This document shows, in pieces, positions 8,073-17,548 of a stretch of DNA of 64,000 bases. Positions within the stretch are counted from its first letter, which is position 1. Each line of letters starts with the position of its first letter. Source of the stretch: Corynebacterium aquilae DSM 44791 (lineage in GTDB: Bacteria > Actinomycetota > Actinomycetes > Mycobacteriales > Mycobacteriaceae); NCBI RefSeq assembly GCF_001941445.1, contig NZ_CP009245.1, forward strand, positions 1,821,992 through 1,885,991, given 5' to 3'. The notes below the pieces were generated by a model. It worked only from the letters and a program-made list of their open reading frames with translations. It was not told the origin of the DNA and did no database searches. A program made the translations under genes and the position numbers.

Positions 8073-9761
8073 ATGAAGACTAAAAAGTTTGCGCTTCAGA
8101 TGACCAGCATGGTCGCTGCTACCGCACTGCTCATCACCGGCTGCGCATCCGACAGTGGCTCCGGCGGAGACTCAGACAAGGGCGACCGTCAGAAGGTCAC
8201 CGACGCCAAGGCCTCGGACTACCTCAAGGCGGAACGCGACGAACTCAAGGATGGTGGCCAACTGGTTACCGCCCTCGGTGAAATCCCCGAGCAGCAAAAC
8301 GTCTTCCACGCCGACATGGTTGCCTCTACCCGCGTCCTGTGGAACTGGTTCAACCCCCAGATGATCTACTTCACCCCGGAAGGCGAGCCGGTCAACAACC
8401 CGGACTACGTCACCGAGATGAAAGCAGACCAGAAAGACGGCAACACCGTCGTTCACTACAAGCTCAACGACAAAGCCACCTTCAACGATGGCACCCCCAT
8501 CGACTACAAGGCTTTCGAAACCACCTGGAAGATCAACAACGGTAAAGACGATGCATTTGCGGTGAACTCCACCGACGGCTACGAGCGCATCACCAGCGTT
8601 GAACGTGGCGACAGCGACAAGGACGTCGTCGTCACCTTCGAAGGCCCCTACCTCTACTGGCCTGGCCTGTTCAACGTCATCGCACACCCCGCGATGGGCG
8701 ACGCAGCTAACTTCAACGACTTCGTCAAGAAGCCGCACCCCGAATGGGGCGCAGGCCCGTTCAAGCTGGAGTCCATGGACTTCAACCGTGGCGAGGCAAC
8801 CTTCGTCCGCAACGAAAACTGGTGGGGCGAGGAAGGCAAGCTGGAAAAGCGCATCTTCCGCAAGCTCGAGCCCAAGGCCCAGATCAACGCCTTCAAGAAC
8901 GGCGAAATCGACGCCGTGACCGCCACCACCAAGGACAACTACGCCGCCGTTAAGGACATGACCGGCGTCAAGGTGTACTCCGCACTCGATACCCGAAGCG
9001 GCCTGCTCACCATGAACTCCAAGGCACCCAACCTCTCGGATGCCAAGGTTCGCGAGGCCATCGCCAAGACCATCGACCGCGACACCCTCACCAACATTGT
9101 CTTCAACGGCCTGCCCTACCACGGCGATCCGCTGAACTCCATGATCAACTTCCCCTACCAGAAGGGCTACAAGGACAACTTCGCCGAGGCCGTCAAGTAC
9201 GACCCCGAGGAAGCAAAGAAGCTCCTTGACGAGGCTGGCTGGACCGAAGGTGGCGACGGCATCCGTCAGAAGGACGGCGCCCCGCTGACCGTCCGCTACG
9301 TCCTGTTCGGCGACAACGAAACCATCGCTGCGCTGGCTAAGGCCAACCAGAAGATGCTGCGCGACATCGGCATCGATCTCCAGATCGACAACCGCCCGGC
9401 ATCCGAGTTCTCTAAGACCGTCAAGAACCGCGACTTCGACATCCTCCCGTCTGCCTGGGGTGCAACCGACCCGTACAGCGTTGCCTTCTTCGGCCAGATG
9501 TACAACTCCAACTCGACGCTCAACAAGTCCGGCACCGGCACCGAAGAGCTCGACAAGAAGATCGCAGAGATGGCCATGATGCAGGACGCCGACAAGCAGA
9601 TGGATCGTGCTAACGAGCTCGAGAAGGAAGCCTTCCAGCTCTACGGCATCGTCCCGACCTACGCACCGGCAAGCATCGTCGCCCTCAAGGACGGCATCTC
9701 CAACTACGGCGCTACCGGCTTTGCCTCCTTCCCGGTTCAAAACATCGGTTGGAAGAAGTAA
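8073..9761 (+). CDS. Peptide-class ABC transporter substrate-binding lipoprotein 2 (SBP_bac_5)
   Basis: 562-aa solute receptor, paralogous to the protein encoded just upstream along its whole length (compare NDGTPIDYKAFETTWKINNG with NDDTPIDWKAFETTWIINRG). The signal MKTKKFALQMTSMVAATALLITGC ends in lipobox LITGC and is followed by a Gly/Ser/Asp linker. The start has a consensus AGGAGG ribosome-binding site, better than that of the first paralog, so it may be the more highly made receptor. It has its own promoter region and terminator. Two receptors sharing one permease/ATPase set suggests that the importer handles two related ligands or works under two regulatory conditions. Confidence 0.92.
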   Translation: MKTKKFALQMTSMVAATALLITGCASDSGSGGDSDKGDRQKVTDAKASDYLKAERDELKDGGQLVTALGEIPEQQNVFHADMVASTRVLWNWFNPQMIYFTPEGEPVNNPDYVTEMKADQKDGNTVVHYKLNDKATFNDGTPIDYKAFETTWKINNGKDDAFAVNSTDGYERITSVERGDSDKDVVVTFEGPYLYWPGLFNVIAHPAMGDAANFNDFVKKPHPEWGAGPFKLESMDFNRGEATFVRNENWWGEEGKLEKRIFRKLEPKAQINAFKNGEIDAVTATTKDNYAAVKDMTGVKVYSALDTRSGLLTMNSKAPNLSDAKVREAIAKTIDRDTLTNIVFNGLPYHGDPLNSMINFPYQKGYKDNFAEAVKYDPEEAKKLLDEAGWTEGGDGIRQKDGAPLTVRYVLFGDNETIAALAKANQKMLRDIGIDLQIDNRPASEFSKTVKNRDFDILPSAWGATDPYSVAFFGQMYNSNSTLNKSGTGTEELDKKIAEMAMMQDADKQMDRANELEKEAFQLYGIVPTYAPASIVALKDGISNYGATGFASFPVQNIGWKK

Positions 9762-9795
9762 CTTCCAAGGCATCCTAGCCACCAAAACATAAAGC

Positions 9796-9833
9796 GCGGG
9801 CCCAGTCGACACAGACTGGGCCCGCACTTTTGT
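9796..9833 (+). terminator. Rho-independent terminator after lipoprotein gene 2
   Basis: A 12-bp GC-rich stem (9796-9807 with 9814-9825), 6-nt loop and a short T-rich tail (ACTTTTGTG). Confidence 0.85.
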
Positions 9834-9850
9834 GATGCACAAGCAACGAG

Positions 9851-9878
9851 AAAACCCCGCCTTTACAGGCGGGGTTTT
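9851..9878 (-). terminator. Terminator of rplS (bidirectional shape)
   Basis: AAAACCCCGCC (9851-9861) pairs with GGCGGGGTTTT (9868-9878) around a 6-nt loop. It lies downstream of rplS on the minus strand and also faces the end of the plus-strand ABC block. Confidence 0.85.
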
Positions 9879-9941
9879 CCAGGTTAAGCAGGCTGTAATA
9901 AAGCCATTTTCGGCCGCTGGACGCGACGAAAGCTAAAAGAC

Positions 9942-10283
9942 TTAGCGCTTTTCCTTGATCTTGGCTGCCTTGCCACGCAGGTTGCGCAGGTAGTACAGCT
10001 TCGCACGACGGACATCACCGCGGGTGAGGACCTCGATGTGATCGATGTTCGGGGAGTGAACCGGGAAGGTACGCTCCACACCGATGCCGAAGGAGACCTT
10101 ACGAACGGTGAAGGTCTCGCGGATGCCACCGTTCTGGCGGCGGATAACAACACCCTTGAAGACCTGGATACGGGACTTGTCGCCCTCGATAACCTTGACG
10201 TGGACGTTCAGGGTGTCACCGGGACGGAAGTCCGGGATGTCGTCGCGCAGCTGCGCGGCGTCGACCTTGTCGAGAATGTTCAT
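9942..10283 (-). CDS. rplS: 50S ribosomal protein L19
   Basis: L19 sits at the interface of the 30S and 50S subunits. The protein is 113 aa from the ATG at 10283 ([17 protein letters not shown]), the usual length and start for corynebacteria; an upstream in-frame codon three residues earlier is ignored. Conserved segments include [19 protein letters not shown] and [22 protein letters not shown] at the basic C-terminus. In related genomes it follows rimM and trmD in one cluster, but here tex and a small gene lie between trmD and rplS, so it probably has its own promoter in the 262 bp upstream. Confidence 0.98.
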   Translation of the reverse strand: MNILDKVDAAQLRDDIPDFRPGDTLNVHVKVIEGDKSRIQVFKGVVIRRQNGGIRETFTVRKVSFGIGVERTFPVHSPNIDHIEVLTRGDVRRAKLYYLRNLRGKAAKIKEKR

Positions 10284-10545
10284 GTTGAGCAATCCTTAAA
10301 AGATGCAATGGATAGAGGAACCTAGCGGCACTTCCCCTCCTGGGGCGCTCGGCCGGTTCGTATCCGAGACAGGTATCATGCAGCCCGCTGAAACCGCATG
10401 TGACGAGCACTTTTAGCCGCTCACGCGACCGGTAGATGCCCGCACACAAATGTGGTTCCAGCTAGACAACCAGACAATTATGGCACAAAGCCCCGTTGAG
10501 CAGCAACTTTGCACCACCAGTCACACTAGTGTCTGGACGATAGCT

Positions 10546-12915
10546 TTAGCGCAAACCAGCGTCACGCAAGGCTTGCGCCAAAGCTCCTCCCCCACCAGCA
10601 GCGTTGTTGCGCTCATCGCGGCGACCGGAACCACGTCCCTTCGATTGCGCCGCGCGCTGCTGTCCTTTACGCCCGGCACCTGCACCTCCCGCAGATCGCG
10701 GAGCCTTTTTCTCCCGTGATTTCGCGTCAGTCGAACCTTGGGCGTCATCGTCTAGACGCAAGCTAAGTCCGATGCGGTTGCGCTCGGCATCGACGTCGAT
10801 CACTTTCACCTTCACAACATCACCACTTTTGACGATCTTGTGGGGATCATCAACGAACTGCTTGCTCATATTGGAAACGTGGACGAGACCGTCTTGGTGG
10901 ACTCCCACATCGACGAAGGCGCCAAAAGCAGCGACGTTGGTGACGGTGCCTTCCAGCACCATGCCTGGTTGTAGGTCTTTTACCTCGTGAACGCCTTCAG
11001 CAAACGTGGCGGTTTTGAACTCCGGGCGCGGATCGCGTCCGGGCTTATCGAGCTCCGCGAGGATGTCGCTCACGGTGGGCACGCCGAAAGTCTCGTCGGC
11101 GAAGTCTTCTGGCTTCAGGCGGTGGAGTTCGCGGGTGTTGCCGATCAGCGACGCCACATCGAGACCGGTGGTGGACGAAATTTTTCGGACCACGGCATAG
11201 GCCTCCGGGTGAACCGCGGAGGCATCCAATGGATCCAAGCCCCCGCTGATGCGCAGGAAGCCGGCGGCCTGTTCGAAGGCCTTCGGCCCCAACCGGGGCA
11301 CCTTCGTGAGTTCTTTGCGGCTCTTGAAAGCACCATGTTCGTCGCGATAGGCCACAATGTTGCTAGCCACACCGGCGGAGATACCCGCCACTCGGCTCAA
11401 CAGCGGCACCGATGCGGTATTGACGTCCACACCGACGGCGTTGACTGCATCCTCGACGACTGCATCGAGGGTGCGGGCAAGCTGGGTCTGGTTCACATCA
11501 TGTTGATACTGTCCGACACCGATGGACTTCGGGTCGATTTTGACCAGTTCTGCAAGCGGGTCTTGGAGACGACGTGCGATGGAGACCGCGCCACGCAAAG
11601 AGACGTCCATGTCGGGGAACTCATCAGCTGCGAGTTTGGATGCCGAGTACACACTGGCCCCGGACTCACTAACGGTGACGGGGGTCGGGCGAGCGCCACC
11701 AGCTTGGGCGATGAGGTCAGCGACTTCGCTGGCGAGCGTCGATGTCTCTCGGGAGGCGGTACCGTTGCCAACCGCCAGCAAATCAACACCGTGGGTTGCC
11801 ACCAAAGTCGACAGCTCCTTGACCGCTTTGTCCCACTGCTTTTGGGGCTGGTGCGGGTACACGATGGTGGTGTCGAGAACTTTGCCGGTGGGATCTACGA
11901 CAGCAACTTTGACACCGTTGCGGTATCCGGGATCCAAGCCCATTGTCGCCCGTTGCCCTGCCGGTGCTGCCAGCAGCACGTCTTTGAGGTTGGTGGCGAA
12001 AACTTTGAGTGCCCCGTCTTCTGCGAGTTCTTTCAGTCGCATGCGGGTGTCAAGGCCAGCGCTAACGGACAATTTGGTGCGCCATGCCCAGGTCACGCTG
12101 TCGGCGAGCCAGCTGGACTCTTCGACGGGGATGTCGGCCCGGTTGGCGATGAGGCCAGGAAAATCCATGCCTTCGTCTGCTGCGAAATTCAGCCGCAGCA
12201 CCCCATCTTTTTCTCCACGCAGCAGCGCCAGGATGCGGTGCGAAGGCAGCTTGGTGAAGGGTTCGGAGTAGTCGAAATAGTCCTTGAATTTTTCGCCCTC
12301 TTTTTCCTGGCCTTCGATCACTGTGGCAGTGACGTGACCGTGGTGGAAGAAGGTGTCGCGGACTTCGCCCACGATGTCGGCGTCTGTTGCCAGTCGGTCG
12401 ACCAGAATCTGGCGGGCGCCTTCCAGCACGGCGGGCGCATCGGGAAAGCCTTCGGCGGTGTATTTTTCCGCCAGGGCATTGAGGTCGCTGCTGGGGTTGT
12501 CCAAGATGGCATCCACCAGGGGCTCAATGCCGGCTTCCCGGGCGATATCAGCTTTGGTGCGACGGCGCTTTTTGTAAGGCAGGTAGAGGTCTTCCAAGCG
12601 TGCCTTGGTGGTGGTTTCCGCGATCAGTGCGCGCAGTTGGTCGGTGAGTTTTCCTTGTTCTTCGATGGCGGCCAGCACGGTTTGTTTGCGGGCATGCAGG
12701 TCGGCGAGGTACTCGGAGCGTTCCTCGATGAGTCGAAGCTGGCTGTCGTCGAGACCGCCTGTTTTTTCTTTGCGGTATCGAGCGATAAAGGGGACGGTGT
12801 TGCCTTCGGCCAGCAGGTCGAGTGCGGCGCGAACTGAGCTCAGCGGGATGCTGGTCTCTTCAGCAATCGCTCGTGCGACGTCAAAGGAATCGGTTGCCGG
12901 TGTACTAGCAGTCAT
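10546..12915 (-). CDS. tex: Tex family S1 RNA-binding transcription accessory protein
   Basis: Tex-type RNA/DNA-binding protein, 789 aa from the ATG at 12915 (MTASTPATDSFDVARAIAEE). The N-terminal helical region contains NTVPFIARYRKEKTGGLDD, the family hallmark. The YqgF-like RNase H fold follows (GLDPGYRNGVKVAVVDPTGK), then helix-hairpin-helix segments (ISAGVASNIVAYRDEHGAF) and an S1 domain near the end (GMVLEGTVTNVAAFGAFVDV). The last 60 residues are a Lys/Arg/Gly/Ser-rich disordered tail. Members affect transcription fidelity and virulence gene expression in several bacteria; the exact biochemical role is unsettled. The start is chosen because the N-terminal extension of the longer frame has no family character. 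Confidence 0.95.
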   Translation of the reverse strand: MTASTPATDSFDVARAIAEETSIPLSSVRAALDLLAEGNTVPFIARYRKEKTGGLDDSQLRLIEERSEYLADLHARKQTVLAAIEEQGKLTDQLRALIAETTTKARLEDLYLPYKKRRRTKADIAREAGIEPLVDAILDNPSSDLNALAEKYTAEGFPDAPAVLEGARQILVDRLATDADIVGEVRDTFFHHGHVTATVIEGQEKEGEKFKDYFDYSEPFTKLPSHRILALLRGEKDGVLRLNFAADEGMDFPGLIANRADIPVEESSWLADSVTWAWRTKLSVSAGLDTRMRLKELAEDGALKVFATNLKDVLLAAPAGQRATMGLDPGYRNGVKVAVVDPTGKVLDTTIVYPHQPQKQWDKAVKELSTLVATHGVDLLAVGNGTASRETSTLASEVADLIAQAGGARPTPVTVSESGASVYSASKLAADEFPDMDVSLRGAVSIARRLQDPLAELVKIDPKSIGVGQYQHDVNQTQLARTLDAVVEDAVNAVGVDVNTASVPLLSRVAGISAGVASNIVAYRDEHGAFKSRKELTKVPRLGPKAFEQAAGFLRISGGLDPLDASAVHPEAYAVVRKISSTTGLDVASLIGNTRELHRLKPEDFADETFGVPTVSDILAELDKPGRDPRPEFKTATFAEGVHEVKDLQPGMVLEGTVTNVAAFGAFVDVGVHQDGLVHVSNMSKQFVDDPHKIVKSGDVVKVKVIDVDAERNRIGLSLRLDDDAQGSTDAKSREKKAPRSAGGAGAGRKGQQRAAQSKGRGSGRRDERNNAAGGGGALAQALRDAGLR

Positions 12916-12976
12916 TTGGCCTATCCTACCGACCTGCCCTGCGAGTCTGTTTGCACCGGCTGGTGTGTGCGAAAAC

Positions 12977-13013
12977 GCCCACCTATAAGCACTGGGTCTG
13001 CGCTTAGGTGGGC
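12977..13013 (-). terminator. Probable terminator after small gene at 13028
   Basis: GCCCACCTA pairs with TAGGTGGGC, with a bulged extension (AAGC/GC) and a G-TTTT tail on the minus strand. It lies just after the stop of the small unknown gene and before tex. Confidence 0.6.
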
Positions 13014-13027
13014 GGTGGGTGGTGTTT

Positions 13028-13405
13028 TTAGTAGGAGATGTTGCAGGCGGCGTTTGCACCTGGGTCGATGTGGCCGTCTCCACTGGTGCCGTACCAGGGG
13101 GTGCCTGCTGGCAAGCAGTCCACGATTGCTTTGGTCAGATCCCGCTCGTTGAGTGCGGTGTGTGCGTTGACCACGATGCGGTGCAGGACTTCGGTGATTG
13201 GTGGTGCACCATGGGTTTGTTCGTATTCGGTGACGAGCATGTTGTCGGGCTCGCAAGAAAGGCTGATGGGTTCGACGTGGATGTCGGCGCCAGTGATTCC
13301 TGCGGTGGTGAGAGCACTTTGCCACGTCGGCAGTGAGGCTTCGAGTTCATGGGGTGGCAGTAGGGCTTGGATGTCGGTGTGGGTGTCACGACTGGGAGTG
13401 CTCAT
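13028..13405 (-). CDS. Hypothetical protein, 125 aa
   Basis: Start ATG at 13405 is supported by AAAGGA 6 nt upstream. The protein (MSTPSRDTHTDIQALLPPHE...) is soluble, mildly acidic, with no signal peptide or membrane helix. It has two Cys-containing patches (LSCEPDN, VDCLPAGTPWYG) and ends with GANAACNISY. I do not recognise a family. It sits between trmD and tex on the same strand and has its own terminator, so it may be the last gene of the trmD transcript or a single unit. Strong start and codon use argue that it is real. Confidence 0.7.
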   Translation of the reverse strand: MSTPSRDTHTDIQALLPPHELEASLPTWQSALTTAGITGADIHVEPISLSCEPDNMLVTEYEQTHGAPPITEVLHRIVVNAHTALNERDLTKAIVDCLPAGTPWYGTSGDGHIDPGANAACNISY

Positions 13406-13508
13406 GGGAATCCTTTGTGGTGTGGGTGGGGCCTTGCAAAACCCCTTTTCGCCTGTTCCAACCCACTGGTGGTGCTTGTTATTTCCGCTTCGGCTTGGCC
13501 GTGGTCTT

Positions 13509-14585
13509 TTAGGTGATGGTGACGTTGCGGACACCTGCGGCGCGCAGTGCTGTTAGGAGTGCTTCGTCGTCGAGGGTGGTGCGGAGTTTTAGCTGGCAGA
13601 TATCTGGGCGGTTGGTGGTGTCTGGCGCGGTGACGGTGCCGATGCCGGGGATGTTTTTGATTTTTCGGCGCAGTGCTTTGGCTGGCTTTCCGGTGGGCGG
13701 GATCCCTGCGACATCGATATGGGTGTCTTTGCCGTAGAGGTGCATGGTGTCGGCGTCGCTGAGCTCGACGTTGGCTAGCAGGTCGGGGCGGCGGCGGGCT
13801 GTGATGTCGAGTGCTTGGTGGCGGCGCCATTCGGCGATGGCTTGGTGGTTGCCGCTGGTGAGGACGTCTGGGACGGTGAGACCTCGCCAGGTCAATGGTT
13901 TGGTGTAGCTGGGGCCTTCGATTAGTCCGTCGGAGAAGCTGTCGTCTTCGTGGCTTTCGGTGTTTCCTAGCACGCCGGGGATGAGCCGGCAGATGGCTTC
14001 GGCGATGACCAGGGTGGCTACTTCCCCACCGATGAGGACGTAGTCGCCGATGCTGACTTCGCGAACTCGGTAGCGGTTGCGGGCGTCTTCGATGACTCGG
14101 GAGTCGATGCCTTCGTAGCGACCGCAGGCGAAGACGATGTGGTTTTCGCGCGACCAGGCGCGGGCGTGTTGTTGGGTGAAGGGAATACCTGCGGGGGTGG
14201 GCACGATGAGGAGCGGCAGGTTGGGGTCTTCGTCCGGGGTGCCTTGGGGGTCTGTGTCGGTGTATGCGGTGGCGGTTTTGCCGTGTTTTTCGTCGCGGGT
14301 GGCTTGGGTTTTGTGCGGTTGTGCGCTGGGGAGGTGGTTGTTGGCTGCGGGGCCGGTTGCGGCGGCGACGTCGTCGAGTGCGGGGCCCCAGACTTCGGGG
14401 AGCATGACCATTCCGGGCCCGCCGCCGTAGGGGGTGTCGTCGACGGCGCGGTGGACGCCGTGTGCCCATTGGCGGAGGTCGTGGACACCAACGCTGAGTA
14501 GCTGTTGTTCGATGGCTCGCCCGAGTAGTGCGTGCCGCAGGGGTTCGAGGTATTCGGGGAAGATGGTGACGACGTCGAGGCGCAT
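13509..14585 (-). CDS. trmD: tRNA (guanine-N1)-methyltransferase, unusually long
   Basis: TrmD methylates G37 of tRNAs that read CNN and other codons, preventing +1 frameshifts. From the ATG at 14585 ([16 protein letters not shown]) the protein is 358 aa, against about 230-280 usual. Core motifs are intact: [13 protein letters not shown] (49-61), trefoil-knot loop GRYEGID (155-161), YVLIGGE (182-188) and the C-terminal [12 protein letters not shown] (244-255). Two additions stand out: an insertion rich in polar residues at about 78-123, and an extension from about 284 to 358 that ends with [21 protein letters not shown], resembling a small alpha/beta ferredoxin-like domain. rimM ends 31 bp upstream, so both are likely co-transcribed. 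Confidence 0.95.
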   Translation of the reverse strand: MRLDVVTIFPEYLEPLRHALLGRAIEQQLLSVGVHDLRQWAHGVHRAVDDTPYGGGPGMVMLPEVWGPALDDVAAATGPAANNHLPSAQPHKTQATRDEKHGKTATAYTDTDPQGTPDEDPNLPLLIVPTPAGIPFTQQHARAWSRENHIVFACGRYEGIDSRVIEDARNRYRVREVSIGDYVLIGGEVATLVIAEAICRLIPGVLGNTESHEDDSFSDGLIEGPSYTKPLTWRGLTVPDVLTSGNHQAIAEWRRHQALDITARRRPDLLANVELSDADTMHLYGKDTHIDVAGIPPTGKPAKALRRKIKNIPGIGTVTAPDTTNRPDICQLKLRTTLDDEALLTALRAAGVRNVTIT

Positions 14586-14616
14586 GTGTTTTTGGGGTGT
14601 GGGGTTTGAGGTGGGT

Positions 14617-15132
14617 TTAGAGTTCCAGCAGACCGTCGGGCGGGGTGATGGTGAGTTGGCCTGCATCGAGGTCGACGTCGGGCACGATGGCGTGGACGAA
14701 GGGGATCATCGCTTCTTTGCCGCTGTTGAGGGTGACGGTGAGCAGGGTTCCTGCGGGGCCGTGGGTGATCTCTGTGACGGTGCCGATGTCAGCGCCGTTG
14801 TGGATGACGTGGAGGCCTTCGAGTTCGTGGTCGTAAAAGCCGTCGTCGTCTTCGTCGTCTTCGAGTGGGGGTGCGAAAAATTGGGTTCCGCGTAGGGATT
14901 CGGCGGCGTTGCGGTCGCTGATTTCCTTGAAGGTGATCAGGAGGCGACCTTGGTGGGCGCGGGCCTTGGCGATGGTGAGTTGGTGTTGTTTTCCGGCTTG
15001 TTTTCCGGTGAGCACTTCCCCAATCGCGAAGCGGATGTCTGGTTCGTCGGTGGTGATGTCTACCGCTACTTCGCCGCGGATGCCGTGGGCTTTGACGACT
15101 CGGCCAATGAGGAGTTCAACGTCGCTTGTCAT
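14617..15132 (-). CDS. rimM: 16S rRNA processing protein RimM
   Basis: RimM binds the 30S subunit via S19 and helps mature the 3' domain of 16S rRNA. The 171-aa protein starts at ATG 15132 ([24 protein letters not shown]), the characteristic N-terminal motif being [12 protein letters not shown]. The C-terminal PRC-barrel contains [12 protein letters not shown] and the final [19 protein letters not shown] segment. A short Asp/Glu run (EDDEDDDG, about 91-98) links the two domains. It is directly upstream of trmD, as in most bacteria. rpsP, usually adjacent, is here 3.4 kb upstream beyond four inserted genes. Confidence 0.97.
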   Translation of the reverse strand: MTSDVELLIGRVVKAHGIRGEVAVDITTDEPDIRFAIGEVLTGKQAGKQHQLTIAKARAHQGRLLITFKEISDRNAAESLRGTQFFAPPLEDDEDDDGFYDHELEGLHVIHNGADIGTVTEITHGPAGTLLTVTLNSGKEAMIPFVHAIVPDVDLDAGQLTITPPDGLLEL

Positions 15133-15266
15133 GGTTGTGTACTCTACCGGCTTTGGGGGCAAGGCTGGGTATTGCTGGTGTTGGGCTGTTGTGGTGTGGG
15201 TGGTGGCATGAAAGCGGCCGGGCTGTGGGGGTTGGTGCCCGCTTAGCCCGGCCGGTGTGGCGGTGG

Positions 15267-15887
15267 TTAGTATCCGCGCTGGATGTATTCGTCGAGGCGT
15301 GCGGCTTCGGCGCCGACGGTGGTGTTGTCGCCGTGTCCGGGCAGCACGGTGGTATCGGCGTCGAGGGTGAACACGCGGGTGCGCAAGGATTCGATGATGG
15401 TGTCGAAGTCCGAGTATTTGCGTCCGGTGGCTCCAGGGCCGCCGTTGAAGAGGGTGTCTCCGGAGATGAGGGTGTTTTCGCTGGGGATGTGGAAGACGAC
15501 GCAGCCGGGGCTGTGTCCGGGGGTGTGGATGGTGATGATGGGTTGCCCGTCGAGTTCGAAGTGGCGTCCGTCGTTGAGGGGCAGGTAGGTGGCGTCCCCG
15601 TTGGATTCTTTCCACAGCATGTCGTCGTCGGGGTGGAGGTAGGCGGGGGCGCCGTAGTGACCGACGATTTCGGGGACGAGGTCGCAGTGGTCGTTGTGGG
15701 CGTGGGTGAGCAGCACGGCGAGGACTTTGCGGTCGCCGACGGCGTCGATGATGGCTTGCTTGTCGTGGGCGGGGTCGACGATGTAGACGCCTTCTTTTCC
15801 GCTGAGGAGGTAGACGTTGTTGTCGACGTCCCATTCGCCGCCGTCGAGGCGGAATGTTCCGGATGTTTCGAGGTGTTCGATATTCAT
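15267..15887 (-). CDS. Metallo-beta-lactamase fold hydrolase (glyoxalase II-like)
   Basis: 206-aa Zn-dependent hydrolase with the metal motif THAHNDHCD (HxHxDH), a second ligand His in HTPGHSPG, the bridging Asp in ISGDTLFN and the last His in LPGHGDNT. The gene lies 6 bp after the mycothiol-dependent formaldehyde dehydrogenase, an association common in actinobacteria. It may hydrolyse the S-formylmycothiol produced by that enzyme, but this is inferred from position. Metal-binding residues are complete. Length is typical for small glyoxalase II-like proteins. Confidence 0.88.
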   Translation of the reverse strand: MNIEHLETSGTFRLDGGEWDVDNNVYLLSGKEGVYIVDPAHDKQAIIDAVGDRKVLAVLLTHAHNDHCDLVPEIVGHYGAPAYLHPDDDMLWKESNGDATYLPLNDGRHFELDGQPIITIHTPGHSPGCVVFHIPSENTLISGDTLFNGGPGATGRKYSDFDTIIESLRTRVFTLDADTTVLPGHGDNTTVGAEAARLDEYIQRGY

Positions 15888-15893
15888 TGTGGT

Positions 15894-16991
15894 TTAGACC
15901 TCCACTACGCTGCGTAGAACTTTGCCGGTTTTCATGGTGTCGAAGGCTTGCTCGACTTCGGTTAGGTTGATGCGTTCGGTGACGAATTTACCGAGTGGGA
16001 AGCGTCCTTGGTTAGCCAGGTCGACGTACATGGGGAAGTCTCGTTCGGGCAGGCAATCGCCGTACCAGGAGGATTTGAGGGATCCGCCGCGGCCGAAGAA
16101 GTCGATGGCGGGGATGTCGAGGCGAGCGTCGGGGCCAGGAACTCCGACGAGGACCATGCGTCCGGCGAGGTCGCGGGAGTAGAAGGCTTGGCGGGTGGTG
16201 GCGGGGATTCCTACGGCGTCGATGGTGACGTCGGGGCCGTGGGTGTTGGTTAGTTCGCGAATGGCGGCGATGACGTCGTCGTCGCTGAGGTTGCGGGAGT
16301 TGATCGTGTGGGTGGCGCCGAATTCGGCTGTGGCGGTGTGGAGCTTGTCGTCGTCGATGTCGATGGCGATGATGGTGGATGCTCCTGCCAGGTGCGCCCC
16401 GGCGACCGCTGCCATGCCGACGCCTCCGCAGCCGAAAATGGCTACGGATTCGCCACGTTGGATTTCTGCGGTGTTGACGGCTGCACCGAGTCCGGCCATG
16501 ATGCCGCAGCCTAAAAGGCCTGCGGCGGCGGGGTCGGCGTTGGGGTCAACTTTGGTGCATTGTCCTTCGTGGACGAGGGTTTTTTCGGCGAAGGCTCCGA
16601 TTCCCAGGGCGGGGGTGAGTTCCGTGCCATCCTCCAGGGTCATCTTTTTGGAGGCGTTGTGGGTGTTGAAGCAGTATTTCGGGGTGCCTTTTTTACAGGC
16701 GCGGCATTGCCCACAAACGGCGCGCCAGTTCAGCACGACGAAGTCTCCTTCGGCGACGTGGGTGACGTTGCGGCCGATGGTTTCTACGATGCCGGCTGCT
16801 TCGTGGCCGAGCAGGAAGGGGTAGGCGTCTTCGATGTCGCCGTCGCGGTAGGCGAGGTCGGTGTGGCAGACTCCGCAGGCTTGGATGCGTACGATGACGT
16901 CGTTGGGGCCGGGGTCGGGGATGATGATGGGGACGTTTTCTACGGGTGCGCCCTTGGTGCGGGCGATGACTCCTGTGACTTTTTGGCTCAT
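15894..16991 (-). CDS. mscR: S-(hydroxymethyl)mycothiol dehydrogenase / S-nitrosomycothiol reductase
   Basis: Class III-like zinc alcohol dehydrogenase that uses mycothiol adducts of formaldehyde and S-nitrosomycothiol. The 365-aa protein begins [20 protein letters not shown]. The catalytic zinc site shows CGVCHTD and GHEAAG; the structural zinc site is [15 protein letters not shown]; the Rossmann NAD site is [13 protein letters not shown]. The start is chosen from family length; no clear ribosome-binding site precedes it, and an in-frame ATG at 17018 is an alternative. It is followed by the MBL hydrolase in a two-gene unit for aldehyde and nitrosative stress. The pair lies between rpsP and rimM. 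Confidence 0.9.
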   Translation of the reverse strand: MSQKVTGVIARTKGAPVENVPIIIPDPGPNDVIVRIQACGVCHTDLAYRDGDIEDAYPFLLGHEAAGIVETIGRNVTHVAEGDFVVLNWRAVCGQCRACKKGTPKYCFNTHNASKKMTLEDGTELTPALGIGAFAEKTLVHEGQCTKVDPNADPAAAGLLGCGIMAGLGAAVNTAEIQRGESVAIFGCGGVGMAAVAGAHLAGASTIIAIDIDDDKLHTATAEFGATHTINSRNLSDDDVIAAIRELTNTHGPDVTIDAVGIPATTRQAFYSRDLAGRMVLVGVPGPDARLDIPAIDFFGRGGSLKSSWYGDCLPERDFPMYVDLANQGRFPLGKFVTERINLTEVEQAFDTMKTGKVLRSVVEV

Positions 16992-17116
16992 GGGGCACCA
17001 GCGTACCGACTTTTTCATTTCTTTTTCAGTAACGGAAAAAGGTGCAGATTGGCACCCGGTGGTCCGCACACATGCTTGGGTTCAGCCGGTACGGGCGGGT
17101 TGGGTGAGTCAGATTG

Positions 17117-17524
17117 CTAGTGCTCGCTATCGGGGGTGTGCATGATGAGCCACAGGATTGCGCCGGGCGCGTCGGCGGGAACTTCGACGCTGTGTGGAAT
17201 GTAGGCGTCGAGATGCATCATGGCGCCGCCTTCGAGCAGCACCGGTTGCTGGCCTTCGACGGTGAAGATCAGCTGGCCTTTTGGGCAACTGACGGTGATG
17301 GGGTGTGCTGCTTGGTGGGTGGTGAGTTGTTGTCCGGGGGTAAAGGTAAACAGGATGTGGTTGGCACGGGGGCCGGTGTGGATGCGTGCGACCGCCGGGC
17401 GGGTTCCTTCGCGCGGTGGGGGCGCTTGGCTAATGAGGTCTGCTGTAAAAACCTGTGTTTCGGGGGTGGGGGCGCCGAAGGTGTCGGGGGTGTTGGTCGG
17501 CAGGGGGTTGCGGTGGGGGCTCAT
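17117..17524 (-). CDS. Cupin-domain protein
   Basis: Small single-domain cupin, 135 aa, with a beta-barrel pattern: HILFTFTPGQQLTTHQAAHPITVSCPKGQ for the first motif, GGAMMHLDAYIPHSVE for the second. The first motif keeps two His (TTHQAAH) and the second one His (PHSV), so metal binding is possible. It starts with AGGAC just upstream, 24 bp after the methyltransferase gene, so the two form one unit under the candidate iron box. Such short cupins are often sensors or small-molecule-binding proteins rather than enzymes. Function unknown. Confidence 0.8.
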   Translation of the reverse strand: MSPHRNPLPTNTPDTFGAPTPETQVFTADLISQAPPPREGTRPAVARIHTGPRANHILFTFTPGQQLTTHQAAHPITVSCPKGQLIFTVEGQQPVLLEGGAMMHLDAYIPHSVEVPADAPGAILWLIMHTPDSEH

Positions 17525-17548
17525 GGGTGTCCTGATGGTGTGCTGGGT

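Noticed and set aside
12918..13083. N-terminal extension of tex to 13083
   Set aside because: The extra 56 residues are Pro/Thr/Arg-rich, not family-like, and run into the hairpin after the neighbouring gene; the ATG at 12915 gives the canonical N-terminus.
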